Origin: JAFGNB01 sp050304135
GTDB lineage: Bacteria; Fibrobacterota; Chitinivibrionia; Chitinivibrionales; Chitinispirillaceae
Direction of reading: 5' to 3'
Assembly (NCBI GenBank): GCA_050304135.1
Contig: JBNLDC010000023.1
Coordinates: 1-64,000 of the forward strand
Length of the DNA: 64,000 bases
Positions within the stretch are counted from its first letter, which is position 1. The number at the start of each line of letters is the position of its first letter. Both the position numbers and the translations under genes were made by a program. Positions 10,188 through 20,163 of the stretch are shown here, piece by piece. The notes beneath the pieces were generated by a model that was not told the DNA's origin, did no database searches, and worked only from the letters and a program-made list of their open reading frames with translations.

Positions 10188-13100
10188 TTAATACATCAGC
10201 GTTATCTTTCTGGAAAACAACTGTTGACGGTTACCCGACATCATCACCCGCAGGATGTATACTCCACTCTGCAGAGAACTGCCGTGACGGTCGTTCATGT
10301 TGAGCAGTAAGCGGTTTCCACCTGCGTTGAAACCGGAAATTTGTGTATGGTCAAGTGCTGTTCTCCCCTTCAGATCAATCAATTGAAATCGGATTCTTTT
10401 TATATTCTGGGCGAGCTGAGGGAGTGTGTAATTCACCACGATTCTACTGTTGCCCGGGATCTGATAGGCACTGATGAGTCCGATGGCTTGCGATTTGAGT
10501 GTAATCTGGGTTGCAGCAATAAAGTCTTCTGTTCCGATTGCCGCAAGGAAGGCGAAGGTGCTCCTGGGGGGAATGGTTATATTGAGCGAATCACCTGCTG
10601 AAAGAAAAGAACCTCTGGTTTCATCAAAAAGTCGAATTGAATAATCGTCGGGAAGAGTGGTGGTGCTTCCCGGTGGAATGGTAATGGTTTCCGGTTTTTC
10701 CGACGAATTCAGGGCTACGAATTCGTTGAGAATGCCTCCACCGGAGAGATCATTTACAAGGGCGTGGCCGAAGTAATTTCCTGTTAATGAATCTTTTATG
10801 GATACGCGGCATTTGCTGAATGATGGAGGTTCCTCCAGGAATACGGAATGTGAATTGCCGGGTGTGTATCCGATAAAAACAGGATTCAGACCATGCCCGT
10901 GTACTGTATGAAAGTTGAACCGAACATGGAAGCTGCCTGCAGATGTTACAGATGTCCGTTTGGCAACAATAGGACCGGATGGCGTCGGACTACCCGGTGG
11001 AATAGCAATATTAAAAGAGTTGTTTTCATAATTGTGTACAGTATATCCGTTTCCCGGTCCACCAGCAAGGCTGTCGCCGGTTACAAGTCCGTGCCCACGC
11101 AACAGCACATAGTTGAAGGTGTTGCCTTCTTTTTCGAACCGGTAGAAATCCAGATTATCCACGCGTTCCTTATTTGACAGCATCCTGTTGCGGGTGGCAT
11201 CAATGACACTCTGCAGAGAAACCGGGAATGCGTATGGGATTGAAAAATCGGTACATTGATCCGGATAGAGGGTAATGGAAACCGGATGGGCAGGATCTAC
11301 AGGGGCAACGGTCGCTTTCCCGAAATCGATGTTCTTTTTTCCGGCGGAAACGATCCAGAAGAGTTTGCCCGGGACAAATCTGAAAATCGACCTGTTACTG
11401 TCAGTTCCCTCAACCCATTGATCATTGTTGTCAACGGTTGCCGGTGAGGGGAGCCACTGGAAGATCCTGAACTTCGATTTGTCGAATTTCCAGTCTCCAT
11501 CTGATGGTTTGTATGCTGAAAGTACCGAAGCGATGTCGTTGTTTTCCGGTGTTGCCGTCACACTCAAGGGCGTCCAAACCATACTGTCAACCGTAATGTT
11601 GTCGAAATTGTTTCTCTGACGCAGAACAGGATGTGCAATCGAAACCGTATCGAAAATTGTATCGTTGTCGATCACTATAAAGGCTCGTTGTCCGACAGTA
11701 TCATTGAGGTTGTTCGCGGGGATCGTTACTTCAAGGGCTTTCGTGCCGTTGGAGAGGGTAATATTTCGATAGGAAACGTTTTGTACCGGTCCGTCGGCTC
11801 GACCACTATACACCGTGTAATTTAGAGCAAGTTTATCATTTTGAAGCACAATTGTATCTTTGATACTTTTTCCTGTTGCTACAGCAACCTGTGTGGTATG
11901 GAGGTTACTTACATTTTCGCCTACAATGATCACATTTACGGTGATGGTGCAGCGGGCGGTTGCCGTGTGTTTTTCCGCATCGGTCATCCGGGTTTCAAAG
12001 CCATAAACCCCTCCTGAATCGGGAGTACCCATAATGATACCGGTAAGTGAATCAAGCAGGAGACCAGGCGGCAGACGGCCGGAGAGAATACCCCAGGTAT
12101 ACGGAGGAATGCCGGTTTCCGGGAGAAGAATGTCCCGATAATACCTGCCCTGAGTTCCATCCAGAAGTGTTTTGTTTTTTATGCCGGTAGTGTTGATAAT
12201 CTCAAAAACGATGGAAAGTGCTGATGCTGAATTGCCTGAATCATCCACCGCCGTGAATTTAAGTAGGCAGAACTTCGCAGCCGTGTCGGGGACTTCTTTC
12301 CAGGAAAAACTGTCGGCGTAAGGTTCCACGCTGCTGATAAGCGACCATGTTTTAGAACTGTCGAGACTGATAAAAAGGGAACATGCGGCGATCGGAAAAG
12401 AGGAAACCGATGACAGGTATATTTTTTTAGGGGTGGTATCCGCATAGATAATGTTTTTGCCGGAAAGTACCGGAGGAGTAACGGCGATACTCCCTTCCAT
12501 CAGTGTATCTATGGTGATGGAAAAGGTGTCCCGGGCGGAATGGGATTCCGCGTCAACAACCGTCGCGGCGAATCTGAAAGTACCGGCCGTGGTAGGTTTT
12601 CCTGAGATACTTCCGGTTGCAGAGGCAAGCGTAAGGCCCGGTGGCAGACTGTCGGTTGTGACAGACCACGCAAGTGGCGAAATACCCGCATTTGCCGTTA
12701 ATGCTGCTGAGTATTCAAGACCGACAAGTCCATCGGGAAGGCGATGATGCTCTATAGACAACAGTTTATTAACAATCCTGAACGGCAGGGAGGTGGCTGA
12801 TGCAGTATTGGCGGAATCATCATAAACCGTTGCTTTTATAAAACAGATAAGAGCCGATGTGTCGGGTACTTTCCAAGAATAGTTACCTGGCCGCCCGCCC
12901 ATTTCCGTCAGAGGACTCCAGTTTTTCGCACTGTCAAGGCTTATGTACAGGGAACAAAGTGCAATGTTGTAAAAGGCGGAAGCCGATACGGCAATCTCCC
13001 GTACTGAATCGGCATACACGATACCATTCCCCTCCAGAACCGGCGGAAGAACCTTGACCTGACCTGCGAGCAGAGAGTCAATAATTATGGAGAAAGTATC

Positions 13101-15047
13101 CAGAGCGGTATGTGTTTCCGCATCGGTCATTCGAACCGTGAAAGGGAAGGTACCGGTAGCAACGGGTGTACCGGAAATGATACCATTTGTATCCATTGTC
13201 AGTCCGCCGGGAAGCGAGCCGTTTGTTAACGACCATTTAATCGGTTCAATAGCCACTGCCAAAATCGTGTCAGTGTATGCTCTATTGAGTGAGCCGCGAA
13301 GGAGCTGTTTTTTTTTGATGGCAATTGTATCGATGATGTTGAAGCGATTGGACGTTCCCGTGGCAGTGTTCCCGGAGTCGTCTACTGCGGTTACTTTCAG
13401 GAAGCAATGCGATGCGACGATATCCGGTACTATCCATGAGATGCTGTCGGTATTTCCGGAGACCGTTTGAATGGTATTCCAGGTTTCCGCACTGTCGAAG
13501 CTTACCGAAACAGAACAGGCAAGAACGGTGTTTTTTGCATTGACTGCCCATTTTATACGTTCACCTTGGGTGGAATCTGCAAGAATTGTTCCCGGAATTA
13601 CGGGTGGAACAACCGATAACAATGCATGATAACTGGTACCGATAATATCGATATTGGCACCAATATCTATACCATCACGTCCGGAGCCACGGCAGGGGGA
13701 GGTCGGTTTCAGTCTGAAATCGATGAGTGTTTTCAAAGTACCCGAGCTGTTCTCAAACTGGGGATCTGAGGAAAGTGAGCCGCAACCGGGGTTGAGAGAG
13801 CTGCCGCAGCCAGCATTAAAAGGTTCTTCTAATTGGCCTGAGGTTTTCCATGCTGCGAGGGTGGTGTAATTTTGGTTGCGTCTGTTGTCGCCAATGCGTA
13901 TCGTTTTAAACGAGCTTCCCCATTGGTTGTGATCGACAGCTTTTAAATAATTTCTCCAACCGGTCATATCTTGGGTAACCAATGAATAAGCTGATGTTGC
14001 GATTACAATATTATTATAAAACTGTGGACCGTTTCCGCCGGGAGTGACATAACCCATATTGATAGGCCGGGATGATATTCCATAGATTGTATTATTAGCA
14101 ATGACAAAGTAATTTCCGTGTGTATTCATATCCGTTCCAGCTCCGGACCAAATAATATCGCCACCGCTATTGTTGAAAAGCAGGTTGTTGAAGATTGTAA
14201 TACTATCCATGCACATAACCGGGTAAAGGTCAGGAGTGATCAATATTCCCTGATAATTGTCATGAATAAAATTATTGCTGATGGTTGAAAAAGGAGATTG
14301 ACTTTTTATAAAAATAGCTACCGAATTATTTGAAAATTCACAATTAGAAATAGTTAAAACGGTATCATGGTAGGTTTTGATGGCACTCGTATTGTGATTA
14401 TTATTACTTTGTCGGTAATTAAAAAAATAGCAATTTTCAACTGTTGTATTGTCTGCTGCTTCTATCCTTAATCCTTCCCTGTTGTCTATGTTTGTAGAAC
14501 CAGTTACGTTGCCACCATTAAAAGTGCAATTTTTAACCTCACAACCAGTAGCGCCAGAATATTCACCATATTCAGTACCTATCATAACACGGGCTTGTGT
14601 TGTTCCTTCATCTGCTTGAAAGGTAAATCCATCAAAAACTATCCAGCTCTGATTATTGGTTCCAAAGATTGTTGCAAAACAGTCCGTTCCAGCGGATGTG
14701 TGATCTCCACTTCCACCTGCAGTTCCATTGAATATCACTGAATCCTTATTATTCCTCATAAACACTATCGGATTTCCGATTGTTCCTGAATGTTTTGGAT
14801 AATAGTACCCATTATAGGAATCTCCAAAATTTCTTCTGGGGACAAGATATATTCCAGCAAGAAATAAAACGGTATCTCCCGCCTCCGCATTATCAAATGC
14901 AGTGCGGGTGCTGCAAGGAAATTGTATATTCGTGGACTGGGCCCAAGAGGAGGTACCTGTAGGGGAAACGAAATGCTTCATTGAAAATAACGGGGTTAAA
15001 CTAGCAAAAAACAGAAGAATTAATTGGATTGTAATGCTGTACTTCAT
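10188..15047 (-). CDS. Giant secreted beta-helix / Ig-like protein with C-terminal sorting-like domain
   Basis: A 1619-residue secreted protein. A signal peptide spans residues 1-22. Residues of about 25-470 form a right-handed parallel beta-helix (repeated N-N-T, S-N-N, V-E-N-C-Y-F coils), as in polysaccharide lyases and choice-of-anchor proteins. From about 485 to 1065 there are three tandem pairs of an Ig-like module (C-S-L-x-I-S-L-D-S-x-K-x-W) and a putative-Ig (He_PIG) module (L-P-x-G-L-x-x-x-x-G-x-I-x-G-x-P). The last 80 residues (LDLKGRTALDH...GVYILRVMMSG...KITLMY) resemble type IX secretion C-terminal sorting domains. It could bind or cleave the glycan made here. No lyase active-site residues can be assigned. 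Confidence 0.8.
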   Translation of the reverse strand: MKYSITIQLILLFFASLTPLFSMKHFVSPTGTSSWAQSTNIQFPCSTRTAFDNAEAGDTVLFLAGIYLVPRRNFGDSYNGYYYPKHSGTIGNPIVFMRNNKDSVIFNGTAGGSGDHTSAGTDCFATIFGTNNQSWIVFDGFTFQADEGTTQARVMIGTEYGEYSGATGCEVKNCTFNGGNVTGSTNIDNREGLRIEAADNTTVENCYFFNYRQSNNNHNTSAIKTYHDTVLTISNCEFSNNSVAIFIKSQSPFSTISNNFIHDNYQGILITPDLYPVMCMDSITIFNNLLFNNSGGDIIWSGAGTDMNTHGNYFVIANNTIYGISSRPINMGYVTPGGNGPQFYNNIVIATSAYSLVTQDMTGWRNYLKAVDHNQWGSSFKTIRIGDNRRNQNYTTLAAWKTSGQLEEPFNAGCGSSLNPGCGSLSSDPQFENSSGTLKTLIDFRLKPTSPCRGSGRDGIDIGANIDIIGTSYHALLSVVPPVIPGTILADSTQGERIKWAVNAKNTVLACSVSVSFDSAETWNTIQTVSGNTDSISWIVPDIVASHCFLKVTAVDDSGNTATGTSNRFNIIDTIAIKKKQLLRGSLNRAYTDTILAVAIEPIKWSLTNGSLPGGLTMDTNGIISGTPVATGTFPFTVRMTDAETHTALDTFSIIIDSLLAGQVKVLPPVLEGNGIVYADSVREIAVSASAFYNIALCSLYISLDSAKNWSPLTEMGGRPGNYSWKVPDTSALICFIKATVYDDSANTASATSLPFRIVNKLLSIEHHRLPDGLVGLEYSAALTANAGISPLAWSVTTDSLPPGLTLASATGSISGKPTTAGTFRFAATVVDAESHSARDTFSITIDTLMEGSIAVTPPVLSGKNIIYADTTPKKIYLSSVSSFPIAACSLFISLDSSKTWSLISSVEPYADSFSWKEVPDTAAKFCLLKFTAVDDSGNSASALSIVFEIINTTGIKNKTLLDGTQGRYYRDILLPETGIPPYTWGILSGRLPPGLLLDSLTGIIMGTPDSGGVYGFETRMTDAEKHTATARCTITVNVIIVGENVSNLHTTQVAVATGKSIKDTIVLQNDKLALNYTVYSGRADGPVQNVSYRNITLSNGTKALEVTIPANNLNDTVGQRAFIVIDNDTIFDTVSIAHPVLRQRNNFDNITVDSMVWTPLSVTATPENNDIASVLSAYKPSDGDWKFDKSKFRIFQWLPSPATVDNNDQWVEGTDSNRSIFRFVPGKLFWIVSAGKKNIDFGKATVAPVDPAHPVSITLYPDQCTDFSIPYAFPVSLQSVIDATRNRMLSNKERVDNLDFYRFEKEGNTFNYVLLRGHGLVTGDSLAGGPGNGYTVHNYENNSFNIAIPPGSPTPSGPIVAKRTSVTSAGSFHVRFNFHTVHGHGLNPVFIGYTPGNSHSVFLEEPPSFSKCRVSIKDSLTGNYFGHALVNDLSGGGILNEFVALNSSEKPETITIPPGSTTTLPDDYSIRLFDETRGSFLSAGDSLNITIPPRSTFAFLAAIGTEDFIAATQITLKSQAIGLISAYQIPGNSRIVVNYTLPQLAQNIKRIRFQLIDLKGRTALDHTQISGFNAGGNRLLLNMNDRHGSSLQSGVYILRVMMSGNRQQLFSRKITLMY

Positions 15048-15169
15048 TTCAAACTCATTTGTAGTTAAATTTAAACATAGTTAAATTTAAACTTGGAAAA
15101 GTGATAGGCGTTTAATTTATAGTATCTTCTGTTATATAAGATATCAATAACTAAATACTGCTGCTTAAA

Positions 15170-16300
15170 CTAATTGTTAATAAGAATATCTGAATAGAAT
15201 TGAACAAGATTAGAATAGTAGGTTTCGTTATTGAATTCTTTAATGGCTCTTTGTCGCCCGGAGTTTCCCAGTCTTCTTCGCAACGCTTTATCCTTAATTA
15301 GTCTTTGGAGCTTTTCAGCAAGATCATTAACGTCTTCAGATTCGAATAACAGGCCATCTACACCATTAGTTATTACGGTTGGGATTCCGTCTATATTGGC
15401 TCCTATTCTTGCTTTTCCTGCTGCCATTGCTTCAACCAATACCCGTCCCATTGCTTCAGATCTGGATGGTAAAACGAAAATCCCGCAGGTGCAGATATGT
15501 TGTGGCATTTCGTCAGGAAAGACCGGTGGTATAAGTGTAATTCTATCATGTCCACCAATTGCGTTCTCTAGATCTGTTTTATCGGGATACCAACCTAGAA
15601 TTTTCAGTGACCATTTATTGTGGTGTTCTGATATCTGTTTGAACGCTTTGATAAGTATATCTACCCCTTTCAGGTGAAAAGGAAATCCGACAAAAAGAAT
15701 TTCCGGTCTCTCCTCATAATCCGGATAATTCAGGAACAGCTTGGTATTAACCTTACAGGGAAAATTACCGATAACAACACTTTTCCGCAGTTTTTTAAAG
15801 GGAGCAATTTGTCTGGGGAATAATATTTTTATTCCATGTGCTCGTTTAAGGACAAATGCTTCAAGAGCAGGGTAAAGAATACTAGATAAGGTATTTTTTA
15901 ATTTATTATTGCCATCAGCAAATACATTTTTGTTTGTATAAACGCCATTAATTTCGGGTGCAAACTTTGCGCCTAATATTTTTGACGCAAGTACACCAAT
16001 AAGCCCTGTTATTAATGGGTCGTAGGTTACTACCAGATCGTAATGTTTGCCTCGAAGGCGCATGGAAATGCATTCCCGGAGGATATAGATAATAAATTTA
16101 ATTCGAGAAGAAACATGTTTCTTTTTGTCCAGTAAGAAACAGTTCCATTCAAAAGAACCAACCATCTTTCTATTAATAATTGCAGGTATACGGGAAGAGG
16201 TGATTATTGTTCCGTAAAGATACTTTGAAAGATCATTGTAGTGTTCTTCATTTATTGCCATTGCAGGGCCGGGTGTGAGGATAAGAATGTTATGTTTCAT
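15170..16300 (-). CDS. GT4 family glycosyltransferase
   Basis: A 376-residue GT-B enzyme. N-terminal MKHNILILTPGPAMAINEE starts the acceptor domain. In the C-terminal domain, LPSRSEAMGRVLVEAMAAGKA carries the E-x7-E donor motif and IGANIDGIPTVI follows. The stretch ILFVGFPFHLKGVDILIKAF is the typical domain-linker strand. It is the last gene of a long minus-strand run beginning near 23.6 kb and sits about 70 bases after the flippase gene. It probably adds one residue to the repeat unit exported by that flippase. Sugar specificity unknown. Confidence 0.9.
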   Translation of the reverse strand: MKHNILILTPGPAMAINEEHYNDLSKYLYGTIITSSRIPAIINRKMVGSFEWNCFLLDKKKHVSSRIKFIIYILRECISMRLRGKHYDLVVTYDPLITGLIGVLASKILGAKFAPEINGVYTNKNVFADGNNKLKNTLSSILYPALEAFVLKRAHGIKILFPRQIAPFKKLRKSVVIGNFPCKVNTKLFLNYPDYEERPEILFVGFPFHLKGVDILIKAFKQISEHHNKWSLKILGWYPDKTDLENAIGGHDRITLIPPVFPDEMPQHICTCGIFVLPSRSEAMGRVLVEAMAAGKARIGANIDGIPTVITNGVDGLLFESEDVNDLAEKLQRLIKDKALRRRLGNSGRQRAIKEFNNETYYSNLVQFYSDILINN

Positions 16301-16372
16301 ATAAGAGTATTCAATCGTTGTTAAAATGACTCCGTTTTTAACATTAAAAAGGCTTTATTGTGCTTGAATAGG

Positions 16373-17821
16373 TCACTTTTTAATCAATTTAAACAGGTCT
16401 TTAATGAATTGTTTGTCGAAGATTAAAAAATATCCTGAGTAAACAGCTACACCTATTCCAATAAGGGTGCCAAGAATTAACACTTCAGTAATTTTCTCCG
16501 TATACATAGTTTCGTGAAAGGTTTTTCTAAATAACCATAACGGTACGCTCATTAAAAGTGTTCCAAGCAAAGGGTTACGTATATTAAATATGTATTTCGG
16601 TAATCTGATACCGAATTTTCTGATGGATACGTATAACCATGCAACGCACAAAACAACATAGGTCGTACACCATGGGATAATAATACCGCGTAATCCGTAT
16701 GGTACTGCGAGAAAAAAGGAAAGTGGCATAGCTATTGCACAGGCGATATTAAAGTAAAGGCTCCACACCGGTCTGCCTTGAGCTGCATGTACGAAATTAT
16801 TAATTGCAATCATACTCGTCATAATCTGAACGAGGCAGAGTATTTTAAATAAAGAAATTATAGGTTGCCATTTGGCATCAAGCAGTATAGTGATCAGATC
16901 TCCGCCGAACAGGTATCCTCCGGCAAAAAGAGGAAAAACAATGGCGGCGGTAATTTTTGTAATGTTAAGATATAATTTATTGAATGCTGCTTGGTCGTGC
17001 TGTACTTTTGCAAACGCCGGAAAAGACACATTGTTGATTAATGATACTATTCTGTTGGTTGGAATGGAGGCCAGCTCCAAGGCGAAGGTATAAAAACCCA
17101 GTGTTCCGGCCTGCCATGTTCTACCCGCAAAAAATTCATCGGATCTTTGTTGGACGTAAAAAATTGAACGGCCAAGTGCCAGTTTAATTCCAAAGGAGAT
17201 ATATGGCCTTGATTCGATCAAATTAAAATGCAGGGCTGGTCGCCAGCCCGATTTGATATACAGTAACAAGGTTCGAACAAAGGAACGTATGATATTACCC
17301 AATATAAGTGTCCATACTCCTCCGCCTGTCTTGGCAATGCCAAACATGCAAGCACTGGAAACTATTACACTGATCATATCAAACATACCGATTGATTTAA
17401 AATCCATATCCCGACGTAATAGGCTGGAAGGGACTATTTGTAGTCCATTAAGTATAAAAAGGATTGATACAATTTGTGTTATCGGGATAACACGTGGTTC
17501 GTGCATGATAAAAGCCGTTAAATAAGAAACCGGAAAACACGAGATGGCTAACCCTGTAGTAAGAATGGACGAAAACCAGAAAACAGAAGACAGATGGTTT
17601 TTATTCATATCCTTTCTTTGGATAATAGCATTACCCAGTCCCAGCTCACTTAAGGTCAATGCATATCCTGTGATGATTGTTGCCATTGCCATTAAGCCGT
17701 AATCGCCGGGTTCAAGGATTCTCGCGATAAGGATCGTAACAGACCAGGAAAATGCCTGGCTGAACAGATTAAAAAAGGCCATCCAGGAGACACCTTTGAA
17801 TATCTTTTGCTCAAGAGACAT
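16373..17821 (-). CDS. Wzx-type polysaccharide flippase
   Basis: A 482-residue integral membrane protein with about 12-14 hydrophobic helices. The N-terminal region (LEPGDYGLMAMATIITGYALTL, then LGLGNAIIQRKDM) matches the MOP/PST family, closest to the WzxC-like branch. It flips lipid-linked repeat units across the inner membrane. AT-rich codon use resembles the adjacent acyltransferases. It lies between a GT4 gene and two acyltransferase genes, as expected of a Wzx/Wzy-type locus. Confidence 0.92.
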   Translation of the reverse strand: MSLEQKIFKGVSWMAFFNLFSQAFSWSVTILIARILEPGDYGLMAMATIITGYALTLSELGLGNAIIQRKDMNKNHLSSVFWFSSILTTGLAISCFPVSYLTAFIMHEPRVIPITQIVSILFILNGLQIVPSSLLRRDMDFKSIGMFDMISVIVSSACMFGIAKTGGGVWTLILGNIIRSFVRTLLLYIKSGWRPALHFNLIESRPYISFGIKLALGRSIFYVQQRSDEFFAGRTWQAGTLGFYTFALELASIPTNRIVSLINNVSFPAFAKVQHDQAAFNKLYLNITKITAAIVFPLFAGGYLFGGDLITILLDAKWQPIISLFKILCLVQIMTSMIAINNFVHAAQGRPVWSLYFNIACAIAMPLSFFLAVPYGLRGIIIPWCTTYVVLCVAWLYVSIRKFGIRLPKYIFNIRNPLLGTLLMSVPLWLFRKTFHETMYTEKITEVLILGTLIGIGVAVYSGYFLIFDKQFIKDLFKLIKK

Positions 17822-17920
17822 TAAATTACCGGTTTTCTTTCTGAAATGGTTAACAATTTCTTTACGCTACTATCTATAATTTGACAATCTTAATTAAAAA
17901 ACATCAGATATCGGTGAGTT

Positions 17921-18997
17921 TCACTTTCTCAAATCAGAATCGATAAATTCCCTAGAAAAGGTATTAATGTATTTGAGACAATTTGCGAGGGCGATCCCTA
18001 AAAATATTGATATCGACGCAATACCAATTTCTATTCCTGTAATAGAGTTATTAAAAATAGTGAAAAAATGAATATCTGTTACAGTATTTCTTGCATTCAA
18101 TAATAGAGTATTAATTAAATATATTTCCAATGTACACCCACCAATAAATGAAAGAGATTTCCATATAATTTTCAAATGTTTTTCAAGAAAAGTGCAAAAT
18201 TTTATGAACAAGATACAACAAGGAAAAGATGAAATGACCCCTGGGTACCAATACAGACCCAAATTCCACCGTAGATCAGGAGAGACTAATTTGCCAATAA
18301 CCCCGTAAAAGATAATTCCTAGTGAAAACAATAAAATAAGGCTGAAATATTGAATTTTAGTAAAAACGAAGGATTTTTTTTCAATGGCAATTATTCCTAA
18401 ATAGACCCCCAAAATAAATGACGGAATCCGAATAATAAACACCAGTAAATAATTTAAATAGCCTGTAATTGTAACTAAAAATGCTGCTGAAATGCATAAG
18501 CCTATCAGAATAGCCGTATTTTTAAATGGTTTTTTATTACTGATCAAATGATTTATAAAAGGAAATAAAAAGTAGCATATGAGAATTCCGCTAACAAACC
18601 AATAATCCAAATTTCCAGTCGAAATAAATTCCATACCGGATAAAAGCCGAAATGTTTTTCCTATATATATTTTATGGCTTGATATTACAATAATTATTGT
18701 TTCAATTGCAATTACCGTCCAGTAGGCCGGTAATATTCTGAAGAATCTTTTTTTTATAAAACGCTTATAGTCCAAAGATGATTTACTGAAGCAAAGTCCA
18801 AATCCTGAAAGTAAAAAAAAGATATCTACACCTAATAATCCACATCCCTGGAAAAAGCGTAAAATTTGCCCAGCTACTGTTAAGGGAAAAGTTATCCGTG
18901 CATGAAGAAAAACAATCCATAGAATCATGAAACCCATGATTGCTGGGCGATATCGAATAAGACCATTTAAAAGATTGTTTTTTATTAGATCGCTCAT
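17921..18997 (-). CDS. Acyltransferase family 3 membrane protein
   Basis: A 358-residue polytopic membrane acyltransferase (OafA/YrhL type), which transfers acetyl or another acyl group to glycans at the membrane. The N-terminal helix carries IVFLHAR (family histidine), followed by GVDIFFLLSGFGLCF and KRFFRILPAYW, the family signature. I chose ATG at 18997 because it overlaps the stop of the upstream gene as ATGA; a longer in-frame reading to 19138 would lie inside that gene. It is translationally coupled to the second acyltransferase. DNA here is clearly AT-rich. Confidence 0.88.
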   Translation of the reverse strand: MSDLIKNNLLNGLIRYRPAIMGFMILWIVFLHARITFPLTVAGQILRFFQGCGLLGVDIFFLLSGFGLCFSKSSLDYKRFIKKRFFRILPAYWTVIAIETIIIVISSHKIYIGKTFRLLSGMEFISTGNLDYWFVSGILICYFLFPFINHLISNKKPFKNTAILIGLCISAAFLVTITGYLNYLLVFIIRIPSFILGVYLGIIAIEKKSFVFTKIQYFSLILLFSLGIIFYGVIGKLVSPDLRWNLGLYWYPGVISSFPCCILFIKFCTFLEKHLKIIWKSLSFIGGCTLEIYLINTLLLNARNTVTDIHFFTIFNNSITGIEIGIASISIFLGIALANCLKYINTFSREFIDSDLRK

Positions 18998-20046
18998 ATT
19001 ACTTTTCTTCTTAGCGAATAATTTATCTGCCGACTGCTCTTTCCTAAAAACCATTTCGATAAGAACATTGACTTGGAAAAAATGGAGTTGTCTATGACAA
19101 GAGGAATAATTATTCCGATAAAGAAGATGGTGATACATGCCAAAAAAGGCTGAATGTTCAATACCTTAACCAGTATTGAATAGGATATTGTTACGATATA
19201 GGGTTCATGAAGCAGGTAAATTGAAAAGGATTTTTTACCTATATAGATGATAGGTTTCATGAGTTTCTTGAGTTTGAAGCTTTGTGACACAACAAAGGAC
19301 AAGAAAAACACAAAAAGTGAACCGAAGGAGTGCTTAAAGAATAGCAGAAAAGAAGACTTGGGTAAAAATATGGTTAGTAAAACGAGACTACCGGTAACAA
19401 TGATCATGAGGATGGATGATAACGGTTTAAAATGTCGTTGAGTATATAAAAAATATCCTATAGCATAAAAGCCAATTCCTTTTAAAGGGTTAATTGATAA
19501 ATAAATGTCACCCCACAAACCATAGGAAATGAATGATATACTCAAGCATAAAACTAAGAGTATCTGCTTTTTTACAAAAAGGATCTCTGTAATTTTAAAT
19601 ACCGCCGTAACAAAGAATAGTAATGGTAAAAAATACAATTGTCCTGCCGGATTTCCTTTAATCATGAAAAGAGCTGAAAAGATAGCTCCAAAATGATTGA
19701 ATCGTATCGGAAGAAAATTTTCAGCAATCGGGAAATGTTCAATACAAATCCGAATGACGATATAAACAACCGAAAACAGAAAGTAGGGGACAATCAGGCG
19801 CAGGAATCTTCTGTGTAAATAGTGTATTATGGATACAGGTGAGTCATGAATGTTATTATTCGCTGTTTGATGAAGAAAACCTGCTACGATAATGAAAAGG
19901 GGGACTGAAAAATAACTCAGGTTATGAAAAAGGTTGATAAAACAGTTTATGTTATCTGAAATATAAAGACCACTTGCATGAATGAAAACAACGGCTATAA
20001 TTCCGATTCCGCGACTAATGTCAAGATGTTTATTTCGAGATTGCAT
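18994..20046 (-). CDS. Acyltransferase family 3 membrane protein
   Basis: A 350-residue polytopic membrane acyltransferase. The start, LDISRGIGIIAVVFIHASG, carries the family histidine in the first helix. SVPLFIIVAGFLHQ and LHRRFLRLIVPYF follow in the usual order, and about ten helices are visible. The C-terminus overlaps the next acyltransferase gene by four bases (ATGA). Two tandem, differing acyltransferases suggest two distinct O-acyl modifications. Upstream of it, 117 bases separate it from the O-antigen ligase. Confidence 0.88.
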   Translation of the reverse strand: MQSRNKHLDISRGIGIIAVVFIHASGLYISDNINCFINLFHNLSYFSVPLFIIVAGFLHQTANNNIHDSPVSIIHYLHRRFLRLIVPYFLFSVVYIVIRICIEHFPIAENFLPIRFNHFGAIFSALFMIKGNPAGQLYFLPLLFFVTAVFKITEILFVKKQILLVLCLSISFISYGLWGDIYLSINPLKGIGFYAIGYFLYTQRHFKPLSSILMIIVTGSLVLLTIFLPKSSFLLFFKHSFGSLFVFFLSFVVSQSFKLKKLMKPIIYIGKKSFSIYLLHEPYIVTISYSILVKVLNIQPFLACITIFFIGIIIPLVIDNSIFSKSMFLSKWFLGKSSRQINYSLRRKVI

Positions 20047-20163
20047 TAATTACTTCTTAATTAAATCGTTTAAAATTCGTTTATGGTTATATTACAGAAA
20101 CATATACATCTGGCCGGTCTTCGAATGACGATATGTTTTATAACATTTATACTCGTATTTTGA

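Noticed and set aside
18998..19138. N-terminal extension of the acyltransferase at 17921-18997
   Set aside because: It lies wholly within the upstream acyltransferase gene and adds residues unlike the family; the ATGA-coupled start at 18997 is better.
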